This document shows, in pieces, positions 36,093 through 46,290 of a DNA stretch of 64,000 nt. Both the position numbers and the translations under genes were made by a program. Under the pieces are notes generated by a model, which was not told the origin of the DNA, did not search any database, and saw only the letters and a program-made list of their open reading frames with translations. The stretch lies in NCBI RefSeq assembly GCF_001659605.2, contig NC_035171.2, positions 24,407,825 through 24,471,824 of the forward strand, read 5' to 3'. Each line of letters begins with the position of its first letter. Position 1 is the stretch's first letter. Origin of the DNA: Manihot esculenta (taxonomy: Eukaryota > Streptophyta > Magnoliopsida > Malpighiales > Euphorbiaceae).

Positions 36093-36694
36093 TGTTAGGT
36101 GGGTCCCTTCAACATGGAGGGCCCACACTATGATTATTAAGGATTAAAAAAAAAATAAAAAAGTTTCAGCCATAAAACAAAACCCATGGACGTGGCCTGC
36201 TCCTCACCAAATGAAGCAAATCATTTCTTGATTTGCATTAAATGCAAAGGGGCATGAACTTGCCTATAAATAGGCAAGAGTTTGGGCAAAGAACGCATTA
36301 AGCTCAAATGAGCAAATCTTCTGTATTTTCTCTTTGAGTGTTTTGAAAGATTCTAGAGCTTGGATCTCTGAGAGGAAAAATATTGAGGGAGAAAGAGAGT
36401 TTATTTGGAGAGTGATAAAAATAGCGAGGAAAATACTTTGAATTTTTTGAGAAACACTTTAAGTGCCACTATTTTTTGGTAGAACTCACTTGTAATATCC
36501 CTCTTTGTACCTACTATTTTTATAGTAGAAGAATTAATTGGAGTTCGAATTGTGGATGTAGCCCAAAATTAAGGATGAATCATGTACAATTATTACGTAC
36601 CACTTATTTACTTTTTTGCAGTATTTTATTTTTATTATTTTAAAAGCGATATTTATTTCATTTTTATTATTTTAAAAGTGGTGTTTTCCCAATA
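36093..36694 (+). repeat. Copia 3' LTR
   Basis: Starts TGTTAGGTGGGTCCC right after the purine tract. Near its end the segment CATTTTTATTATTTTAAAAGYG is present twice (about 36630-36680), which the 5' LTR lacks, so the two LTRs differ by a small internal duplication. Confidence 0.85.
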
Positions 36695-36699
36695 TTAAC

Positions 36700-39600
36700 A
36701 ACACCTGGTTTCAAATAATCTTTCTAAATTTTTCTTTTTTTTGTTTTTTTTACTTTGATAGTCCATTCTTAATCCCTTCTGATCAGTTATGGAGTTTTTC
36801 TGTAACACTAGGGTCGTGCATCTTTGTAGTCATTAAGATGAGTATATACATTGAGGAAGATGAGAGTTATGCTCCTAAGACTCAAACAAATCTTCTAAGA
36901 ATGCTATGAATTATGGAGTCTATCGTTGAAGCCGACAACTTAATCCTCTCTAAAGTCGCAACAGTGTTCCGGTGGTATCATTTTCACATGAATAGATTAT
37001 AAGAGAGGGAAAGAGTTAATGCGGGTCACAATCATCTGAGTATAGGGCAAAGAGATAAAGATGAGAGTTTGTGGGTAAAAAATAATGAGGATATTTTTTA
37101 AATTTAAAATATTTTTTATTATTTTTTTAACTATTTTTCTTTAACCATTAATTTAATAGATTTTGTGGATGAATGACTTTTAATTAAAACGAAGTGTTTA
37201 GTTTTAAAAATTATATTAAATTTAAATATTAAAATATAATTTATTTTATTTTAAAACATTTTTAAATTAAAAAATTAACTATTAATTGTACACTAAATAG
37301 TAAATTCCTGTGAATCCAAAGTAGATCGATTGATTGTCTTTAGTAAGTGAGTTTTATTATATTTTATCTTTAAAAAAAATTTTTTTTATCATTTACATTT
37401 AGTATAATTAATAGATTTAACTTCTTATTTTTAGAATTTAATATTTTAATTTTTAAAATTTAATTTCATTAAAATTAAAAATCTCTTTATTAAAAATGCC
37501 GTTAATAAAAAGAAAAACATAACTGAATTATCATTTTTAAAATTCAACACTTTAGTCTTTAAAATATAATTTCTATAAATTTATAGGTTTCTCTCAAAAA
37601 ATTGAAAGAAAAAATATATTTTCACCCTTAAGATATTATATAATTAATATATTTATCCCTCTATTTTTTAAATTTAATATTTTAGTCCTTAAAATTTAAT
37701 TTTATCAAAATTCAAAAAAGAAAATTTCAAATTCAATCTACATAAATAAATAAAAATTTTAATAAATTTAAAATTTAAATTTAGCAAAAATAATAAAAAT
37801 TAAAATATATAAAATTTAAATTATTAAAAATAAAAGTTAAAACTTAATGAAAATTATTTTTGTAATGTCACTTGTTGTGGATCACTGCTTGCAGTTTGAA
37901 AAATTTATTAAAATATCTTTAATATTTTAAAAAATTTACTAATTAATTTTTTTATTAATTTTTATAGTTAAATATTATAAAAAAAATCTAAAATATTTCT
38001 AATATGAAAGGATTAATTAGTAAATTTTTAATAATTTGAGAGACTAACTAATAATTTTTTTAAAATTTTAGAAATTAGATAGTAAAATTTTTAGTGATAA
38101 AATTAGAGAGAAATGTTTTAAAATGTTAGAGGTATTTTAATATATTTTTTAAAATTAAAAGATTAAATAAGAAATTTTTTTATATTGTATAAATTAAATA
38201 ATATTTATTTTATTTTATTATTGATTAGAGTATTTTTAAGATTATATTCTTTTTTAACTAAATGAAGATTATCGATTTAAGAGAAATTTTTATAAAAAAA
38301 TTTTAAATTTTAAGGAAATTAAATTTTAAATATAAAAATATTAAATTTTAAAAATAAATAAATAAATTTATTAATTATATTATATTTTAAATATTAAAAA
38401 ATAATTTTTTTTAATCATTTTATTTTTCACCGAAATCGAAAGACTGACCATGTCAAAAGTCTTAAAGGTCCGATCACGAAAGCTAAACGTTTAAGTTTTT
38501 TTTTTTTTTTTTTTGTTAGCTACTTATGGGTATACAGTAGTCACAATCACAGTTTGAAAATCACTCCCACTAAATTGGTGAAAAGTTGTGATTTTAAAAA
38601 ATCACGATTGATCCGTCACATGTATTGCGCCTCTATCAACTGCCAAATGGAACCTCACACTTTGTTTTTGCTCAGAAATTTGATATCAATTCAGAAACAT
38701 CTTCCCTTCTCTTTCCAGGAAAATGCTATGCCCCATTCCCCAAGTATTTTGAACTTTCCAGGAAAATTTGCTAGCTATATACAATTACTTTCCTGTTATA
38801 TATTTCTCATATATTCAAATTTTGTATTATATGCAAAATACCTTTGGTATTTAAGAGTGTCTGGGATTGATTTCGAGTTGGGTTATATATGAAATATTTA
38901 AATTTGAAATTAAGTTAATGTTTAATTTATTGAGATTAAAAATTGAAATAAATTAAATTATATTTCAATTTTGACTTTTAGTTTGATTTTAAATGATTTC
39001 AGTATTGTTTTTTTTAGCAATTTTAAAAGAATTAATCATAAAAACAATATTACAATTTTTTTAACAATTTTACCTTATGCTAATTTTATTATCAATTAAA
39101 TCCTAAGATTATAATTTTTGTTAAATACACTAAAAAATTATTCATAATATAAAAAGACTAATAAAAATTAAAGTTTAATTTTAAAAGAGCTGATTAAAGA
39201 AAACTTTAAATTTAAAAAGCATTCGCAATTCTAATATAAATAACATTAGAATATATTCAGAAAAAAAATATAAAGTATAATATTTTATTAATAATAAAAT
39301 AAATTAAAATATAAATAAATTAAATCAGTAGTAAGTTATTCGAGGATCGATTGTTATAAAAATTGACTTATTCAATTAATTTACTTAATAAACTAAATTC
39401 AAGCATAATTTTTATACTTATTTAATACATAAGGCTTTGGAGATTTTTTTACTTTTTAAGGATTTTTTTTTTGTCAATATGCTTGTTCAAGTTTGATAGC
39501 TCATATATATTTGTTTAATTAAAATTATTTAATATTAAATTTATTATTTTTAAATTAAAATTCATTAAAATTGAAAATAAAATTATTTTTTATAAATTAT

Positions 39601-40198
39601 TTAAATTTCGAATCAATAAAATCTTGATTGGTCTCAAATTATTTATTAAATAAATTAAATTTGAGTTTATTCAAATGAAGAAAATAAAAAGGAAAAATAA
39701 GTAATAAAAATAAAAATATATGAAAAAGATAGAATAAAATGAAAATAAATTGTGAAAAATAATTTTTTTTATTTGAAAATAGTAAAAAATAGAGGGGAAA
39801 GAAAAATAACCATTATTTTCATTACTCAAGAGGCCCCATGCATTGACCAAACCTTTTGAGTATTTTGAGATGTGGTTTAAAATAATTTTGGTATAAGTTT
39901 CATTATTCATTTGCTTATTAGAGTAATATGAAATATAGTGATTTTCTTTTCTAATTATGTATTTTAGGCCCAAAAGTATATTTAAATTTTTAATATTTTA
40001 TATTAGTTTATTAAATATCTGAATTAAAATTATAATTTATTAAAAACTTAAATTTATAAATATTTAATAATTAACTATAAATTAACTATATCATTAATAA
40101 CTATTCTTAATTTTAAATAATTTTTTTATATTTATCATATTCTTTAATTTATTGATTTGATATTTAATAATTAAATATAAATTAACTATATTGTTAAT
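36700..40198. other. AT-rich intergenic DNA
   Basis: No supportable gene. It includes a member of an AT-rich dispersed repeat (37890-38220). A frame at 38554-38892 has no recognisable domain. A local duplication of about 110 bp (CTATTCTTAA...TTGATTTGA) lies at about 40098-40260 and runs into the truncated gypsy LTR. Confidence 0.45.
37890..38220. repeat. AT-rich dispersed repeat copy
   Basis: The phrase order ATTAATTAGTAAATTTTT, GAGAGACTAACTAATAA and GAAATTAGATAGTAAAATTTTTA matches that in 54890-55250, with further resemblance at 4970-5270. The middle folds back on itself, as in a MITE, but I cannot fix the ends. Confidence 0.45.
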
Positions 40199-40350
40199 CA
40201 CTATTCTTAAATTTTAAATAATTTTTTATATTCATCATATTTTTTAATTTATTGATTTGAGCGTCAAAGTGGTTGTCATAGACGCCAACCACCTCACATT
40301 TTATTTTACAGATTAACCAATTGTAACACAGTTTCATTTCGGCCACATCA
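40199..40350 (+). repeat. Truncated 5' LTR of gypsy element
   Basis: GAGCGTCAAAGTGGTTGTCATAG and the following 90 bases match GAACGTCAGAGTGGTTACCATAG in the 3' LTR (near 49453). The outer 350 bases of the LTR are missing, replaced by AT-rich sequence with a 110-bp duplication. Confidence 0.75.
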
Positions 40351-40459
40351 CTTAGTTTCGCTACTGGGAAATATTTTGAATTCTCTCTATTCATTTGGAT
40401 CAAAACCGGTCTCTTACCCCTCTCTCTTAGAAAAAAATTTTTCTTTTCTCTCTCTCGAA

Positions 40460-41875
40460 ATGGCCAGCAATTCACAAATTGCTGCTAAGGCTGCTACCAA
40501 TGAGAGCACTATTATTTCTTCCAGTTCTAGCAGTGGGCAAAACACACCCTCTATGGTCAATGAAGCAAATCTGAATAATCTGAGTAATGAGCAAATGCTT
40601 CAATATATCAAAAGGTTACAAGCTACTCTCGAGCAATATAAAACTCGGAGGGAGACATCATACATGGCTTCCAGGGGAAGGGAGGAAGCCTTCTTTGATA
40701 TTCTAAAGACTTGGATAGAGGCAATCCAGACATGGTCCAAAACGAAGGTTGAGTTAGAGGAAGAAGAGTCATTAGACGATGTTCCAAAGGACGTCGATTA
40801 GAAGCTGGTACGGACTGTTCAAAGTTACCAGAAGGAGTAAGAAGAGGACTTTAGTTTCGATGATGCCTTGCCTCTTTCAGAAGAGATATTGGCAAAAACA
40901 TTCCCCGCTAAGTTTAAACTCCCAAGTTTGGATAAATATGATGGTACAAAAAATCCCAGGAGTCACCTGACAATCTTTAAAATAACCATGTAGCTTCAGA
41001 ACATTAACGACTTCATATTGTGCCGAGTGTTTCCATCAACACTCACAGATTTGGCTCAGAAATGGTACCAATATCTAAGCGTAAGTTTAATTCAGAACTT
41101 TACACAATTCTATATATTATTTAAATCCAGATTTATTACTTGTATACCTTTTAAAAAGCTCTCCTCTGACCTGTGGAAGACTCGCTAAGGAGAGAGCGAG
41201 TCTTTAAGGAGTTTTATCTCACGGTTTAATATAGAAGCAATACAGTGGAGGAGTTAAGTCATGAGATAGCATGTGAAGCATTAAAGAAAAGGACACACAA
41301 TATAAAGTTCATGGATTCCCTAATAAAAAATCCAGCCACTACACACCAACAGCTAATGGACAAAGCTCAGAAGTACATCAGCCTAGATGAAAAAGTTCAA
41401 GTATTGAAAGAGGACAAAAGGACAAGCCAACAGCCAAGGAGACGAGGATATGAAAAAGACCATAGAAGCTACTCCATTAAATGATTCATGGACATGTATT
41501 CAAATGTGGATAAGGAGGAGCGATAAGGAGGTCATGTGGCCTCCCAAGCTCAATCCAGAAAGAGCTAAAAGGTAAGACAGGACCAAGTACTGCCGCTTTC
41601 ATGAAGACCATAGACATACGACGGAGGAGTGCTGACAGCTTAAAGACAAGATCGAGAGGTTAATAAGGGACAATACACTTTGAAAGTTTTTCAGAAAGAA
41701 TAGAGAAGAGAAGAGGTGAGGTCCGAACCTAAGGTAACAATTTCTAAAACTACCCCCGATAGTGAACATGTAGGTGTTATACATGTTAGTACAGAAGGAC
41801 CCATTGATGGCAAGGAGAAGAATAAACGCATTGCAAAAGATGTCTTGTCAGTTAAGCAGGAACCATGGACCAAAT
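40460..41875 (+). pseudogene. Gypsy gag
   Basis: A start codon at 40460 opens MASNSQIAAKAATNES; the frame closes at 40799-40801. The capsid core follows in pieces: AKTFPAKFKLPSLDKYDGTK (about 40890-40950), PSTLTDLAQKWYQYLS (41035-41080) and MEELSHEIACEALKKRT from 41245. A YCRFHEDHRHTTEEC motif (about 41585-41630), typical of the end of gag in this group, is kept. Stops and shifts break it in at least four places. Same family as the fragment at 59040-59160. Confidence 0.85.
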
Positions 41876-42327
41876 AGGAAGTAAGGTTCAAACCTGCAGA
41901 TAAGGCGATAGAGTATTTTCAAAATGACTCGTTGGTCGTCAACATTCATCTAAACATATATAAAGTGAGGCGAGTCTTGGTAGATACAGGTAGTTCTATT
42001 AACCTATTAACCTTAAATATTTTTAATAAATTAGGCCTAGATAAAAATAACCTTATTAAGGTCTCCTATCCATTAGTAGGATTAGGAGATAAAACTGTGG
42101 CAGTACTGGGCACAATCAACCTCCTCCTTATGCTGGGAGATGAGAAGCATAAGCAGGAGCTGTATGTAGAGTTCGCGGTGGTAGATATCCCGCTTGTGTA
42201 TAATGTGATACTCGGTTGCCCAATTTTAAACTGTCACAATATAGTTATTAATATGGGTGCTATATGTCTTAAGTTACCAACTCCAAGAGGATTAGCTATA
42301 GTTCGAGGCAATCAGAATTTAACCTGA
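41876..42327 (+). pseudogene. Gypsy aspartic protease
   Basis: The longest intact domain of the element. It has the active site VLVDTGSSINLL near 41974-42008 and the later box NVILGCPIL, with no stop from 41932 to 42325. The catalytic Asp-Thr-Gly is preserved. It would have cut the polyprotein. Confidence 0.85.
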
Positions 42328-42599
42328 GAATGTTATAAGAACTCCACAAAAAGCCTCAAAAAAGTAATAATGCCCATTGAATTGCTGGAGAAATCGGACT
42401 CTCATATAAAACCAGAGCCAACAAACTCGATAGAAAGGTCCAATTAGGTAAGGATCAAAAGGTATGATTAGATAACGCATTAACTGGTGAAATAAATAAT
42501 CATTTAAAATGTCTAAAATGCTGAGTAACCATTTTTGCTTGGTCTCTAAAAGATGTAATAGGAGTGGACCCGACTCTTATCATCCATAAGCTGTCTATC

Positions 42600-43430
42600 G
42601 ACAAACAATAAAATCGGTACAACAAAAGAAAAAAAAGTTTGCACCGGAGAGGTATTAAGTGATTAAAAAGGAGATTAATAAGTTGTTAAGTGCAGAATTA
42701 ATAAAAGAGGTCCAGTATCCTATATGGCTTGCCAATGTAGTACCGGTAAAGAAGGCCAATGGGAAATGGAGGATGTCTGGATTTTACTGACTTGAATAAA
42801 ACATGTTTGAATGACTATTTTCCACTCCCATCTATCAACAGGTTAGTAGACTCGACCTCGGTTTATGTAATAGTTTCCTTTCTTAATGCCATTTCAGGTT
42901 ACCACCAGATCATTATGGACACCGAAGATGTAGATAAGACTGCATTCATTACCGATGAAGGAGTTTTCAACTATAAAGTGATGCTATTTGTACTAAAAAA
43001 TGTAGGAGCGACTTACCAAAGGCTAATGTCAGGCATATTTAAAGACATGGTGGGGTCAACAGTCGAGGTGTAAGTGGATGACATGGTGGTAAAGAGTCAA
43101 TCCTTGGAAGATCATCTACATGATATTTGGAAAGTTTTTGACGTACTACAAGTCTTAGATAGAGGCATAGAAGCAAACTTTGAAAAAATTAGTGCCATTC
43201 AAAATATGGAGGCTCCTAAAACCATTAATGAAATACAAAAATTGAATGGGCCAGTCATCGCTCTTGGCCGGTTTATATTATGCTCATCCAAAAGGTGTCT
43301 CCCATTCTTTTAAGCCTTAAAAAGCAAAAATAAGTTTGTTTGGGTGGAAACATGCATATAAGCATTTGAAAGTTTAAAAACCTTTTTGTCATCTCCCCCT
43401 TTGCTAAGCTCAGCCATCGAAGGCGAGGTT
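42600..43430 (+). pseudogene. Gypsy reverse transcriptase
   Basis: Reads IKEVQYPIWLANVVPVKKA, a one-base shift, then FTDLNKTCLNDYFPLPSIN and FLNAISGYHQIIMDTED. The usual first catalytic Asp (FLDA) is Asn here. The second box reads V-stop-VDDMVVKS at about 43070-43090, the stop replacing the Tyr of YVDD. With these two faults the enzyme cannot work. Confidence 0.85.
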
Positions 43431-43800
43431 TTTTTTTTATACCTGTCTGTGACCTAGGAAACAGTAAGCTCGGTGCTCATTTGTGAAAACAAAAGGGAGC
43501 AAAGCCGAGTCTATTATGCCAGCCAAGTCTTGAAGGGGATAGAATTAAACTATGTGCCTTTGGAAAAGTTAGCGTTGGCAGTCCTCATGGCTGCCACAAA
43601 GTTATGTGCATACTTCGAGTCACACATCATAGAAGTGAGGAAGGATTATCCTTTGTGAATGATTTTACATAGGCCAAAACTTTCAGGGTGGCTGTCCACC
43701 TGGGCGGTGATATTGTCAGCCTTTGATATCAGGTATGTCCCGAGAAAGACTATGAAAGCTCAAGCAGTAACTGATTTTATTACAGAAATGACTCCGCCAT
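43431..43800 (+). pseudogene. Gypsy RNase H (retroviral type)
   Basis: RVYYASQVLKGIELNYVPLE (about 43508-43567) and LAVLMAATKLCAYFESH are the RNase H region of Ty3/gypsy elements. A stop at 43656-43658 precedes RPKLSGWLSTWAVILSAFDI and the linker. Confidence 0.85.
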
Positions 43801-44220
43801 TAGAGACTTTAAAATTTCCTAATTCAACTATCGAGGAGTGGAAGGTTTGGGTAAATGGAGCTTGTGGAGCTGGAAGTTCTAGAATTGGGATCCTCTTGCA
43901 GATTGAAATCGAAATAAAGCTTCGCTATGTGGCAAAACTCGCTTTCAATGCTACCAATAACATAGCCGAGTATGAGGCTGTGATAATGGCCCTAAGGATC
44001 ATCAAGGAAATAGGTATACAGAAATCTACTATTTTTAGTGGCTCACAGTTGGTTATGAATCAATGCCAAGGAAAGTTTAAAATTTGAGAACTGAAAAGGT
44101 TCACTCCTTAATGGAGAGGATCAAAGACAGGCAGGGCAACTGCGAACTCCACCAGGTGACTAGAGGTGATAATAAAGAGGTCGATTTTCTGACCAAAATG
44201 GCAGCAACGGAAGAATAGTA
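43801..44220 (+). pseudogene. Second (archaeal-type) RNase H domain
   Basis: EEWKVWVNGACGAGSSRIGI (about 43832-43891) and ATNNIAEYEAVIMALRII (about 43951-44004) match the extra RNase H of the Tat lineage. In that domain the first motif is W-x-L-x-V-D-G; here Asp is Asn, so a catalytic residue is lost. A stop follows KFKI at 44085-44087. The domain is known to be an added RNase H acquired by Tat elements. Confidence 0.8.
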
Positions 44221-44339
44221 CTTAACTTAACCATTTCAGTTTGAAGAGCTTCACACTCCTATAACATATGAAGAAGAGTCTTTTCCCACAAAGGAAGGAA
44301 AATCATGGATGACACCCGTGTACAAGTTTTTGACACAGG

Positions 44340-45300
44340 ATGATTATCGGTCGATGAATTGTCGGCTAAACAGGTAATAAAAAAATCCTCTAAATATGAA
44401 CTAATTAATGGTTTGTTGTACAGAAGATTCACAACTCAACCATGGCTGCATTGTGTAACGGAAGAGGAGGGCCAAGAAATCCTAAAGGACATTCATGAAG
44501 GTGATTACGGGAGCCATGAAGGAGCTCGAACGATCACTCGAAAAGCGTTCAAGCAAGGATACTACTGGCCAATGATAATGCATGATACAAAGCAGCTTAA
44601 CTAGAAGTGTCGAAGATATCAAGTACATGCAAACATTCCAAGGACTCCTAAAGAGATGCAAACGACAATTGGAAGCCTCTGGCCTTTCTTTCAGTAGAGG
44701 CTAGACATCCTTAGCTTGTTCCCGAAAGCAGCTAAGTCAAGGAAATTTATAATTGTGGCAGTGGATCATTTTAGTAAGTGGGCTGAGGTTGAAGCAATTG
44801 ATTCCATTACCATCCAACAAGCGATTTCTTTTGTCAGCAAGAACATCTTCACTCGGTTTGGAATTCTAAAGGTAGTAATCATTGACAACGGAACTCAATT
44901 TGCAAGTTTTAAGCTTAAAGAATTATGCAGGAAATGGGAGATTGACTTAAGGTTTAGTTCGATCTATCACCCACAGACCAATGGAATGATTGAAGTTATA
45001 AATAGGACTATCCTCCAAGGGATAAAGAAAAGACTTGACAAAGCTAAGGGTAATTGGCCTGAGAAATTACCCCCATATACTTTGGGTGTATATAACAATC
45101 CTAAGAATAGCCAGAGGGGAAACACCTTTCTTTCTTGTGTACGGGGCCGAGGTAATAATCCCATAGAGATCCAAGTAAGTAGTTTTAGGATGCAGCACCT
45201 AAGATTTTAGAAAGTCTAGAAGAAATGCAATTCAATTTGGATCAAGATGAATTTTTATAAAAAAAGATTGCAATCAGAATGGCGGTTTACAGGAAAAAAT
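44340..45300 (+). pseudogene. Gypsy integrase
   Basis: The zinc region has HEGDYGSHEGARTITRKAF then KCRRYQ, with one Cys replaced by Tyr. The core keeps VDHFSKWAEVEAID, the second catalytic Asp in VVIIDNGTQF, and the Glu of QTNGMIEVINRT. Stops at 44602-44604 and near 44697 break the N-terminal part. No chromodomain is seen, as expected for a Tat element. Confidence 0.85.
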
Positions 45301-45614
45301 TGTCCAGAATATTCAGCAGTAAAGTAAAGTCACGTGCCTTTAATGTGGGGAATTTAGTCCTTAAAAAAGCAGATGTAACAAGCAAAAAAGCGGGGTCTGG
45401 TAAGTTAGGCAAAAACTGAAAAGGACCATTTAGGATCTTAAAGGTTATTTGTCCAGGGTCTTAGAAGCTGGCCAAGTTAGATGGCCGAGTCATTCCCTAT
45501 TCCTAGAATATTTGTAATCTGAGAAAATTTTATCAATAACAGTTAACGATGTGTTTTTCATGTGTTGTGTTCTTTATTGAAAAGGAATGATGTTGTGGCT
45601 ATCCTTAAAAAAAG

Positions 45615-46035
45615 ATTAAAGAGTGTTCATTAAAAGCCACAAGGCGGGTTCTGCTAAGTCATAATGTAGGTGTTAGTCCCGCTAAATAAGGCATTCCATG
45701 CTAGGCCATAAAGCGGGTTCCACCAGACTATAATCCAGATATTAGTCCTGCTAAACAAAGAATTCAAGGCTAGGCCAGAAGGCAGATTCTGCCAGGCCAT
45801 AATCCAGGTGTTAGTCTCACTAAACAAGACATTATGTGCCAAGCTATAATTTGAGTGTTAGTCCCACTAAACAAGTATTTAAGGCCAGACCATAAGATCG
45901 ATTCCACCAGGCCATAACCCGGGGGTTAGTCCCGCTAAACAAGACATTCTATACTAGGCCACAAGACAAATTCAGCCAGGCCATAATCCGGGTTTCAGTC
46001 CTGCTAATTAGGGCATTCCATACCGACTGCCCTAG
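45615..46035 (+). repeat. Tandem repeats of ~60-65 bp in gypsy 3' region
   Basis: About six to seven imperfect units with the words AGGCCATAA, CGGGTTC, CCAGGCCATAATCC, GTTAGTCCCGCTAAACAA and GGCATTCC follow the integrase end. A related pair lies at 46395-46500 (CACAAGGTGGGT...GTTAGTCCCATTAACTAAGGCA). Confidence 0.85.
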
Positions 46036-46064
46036 TCGAAGCTGATCCAAGTGCTATAGCATAG

Positions 46065-46290
46065 CCCTGACGAGCTTCCTAGCATTCTGTAGCCTTGAGA
46101 GCTTCCAAGCATTCTTCAGCCTTGGTAAGCTTCTAGGAATGAGCTTACAGGCATTCTCTAGCCTTTCAAGCTTCTGAGCATTCTCCAGCCTTGACAAGCT
46201 TTTGGGCATTTTGACGAGCTTCTAGGCATCTTCTTGTCCAATCCAGCCTTGATGAGCTTCCGGACATTTTCCCGTAGACTTCATTCATCT
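46065..46290 (+). repeat. Short tandem repeats of ~30 bp in gypsy 3' region
   Basis: Units built on AGCATTCTNNAGCCTTGANNAGCTTC recur about seven times. The array lies in the far end of the antisense reading frame (46166-46351 minus), where it encodes a short Glu/Lys/Ala-rich repeat. Confidence 0.8.

Larger units (their letters stand above)
31479..36694 (+). mobile_element. Ty1/copia retrotransposon, complete but inactive
   Basis: Two LTRs (31479-32066 and 36093-36694) share the start TGTT-GGTGGGTCCC and most of their length, bounding gag, protease, integrase, reverse transcriptase and RNase H in the copia order. The flanks are CTAAC (31474-31478) and TTAAC (36695-36699), four of five bases alike, so probably an eroded target duplication. 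The proteins resemble the TNT1-94/Tork type by eye. Many stops, shifts and active-site changes rule out function. Confidence 0.9.

Noticed and set aside
38554..38892. A 112-codon open frame
   Set aside because: No recognisable domain, no splice or promoter context, and surrounding AT-rich DNA with poly-T suggests chance.
45615..46035. A CRISPR-like array
   Set aside because: The unit is imperfect throughout, with no constant repeat and unique spacer, and it lies in a plant retrotransposon.
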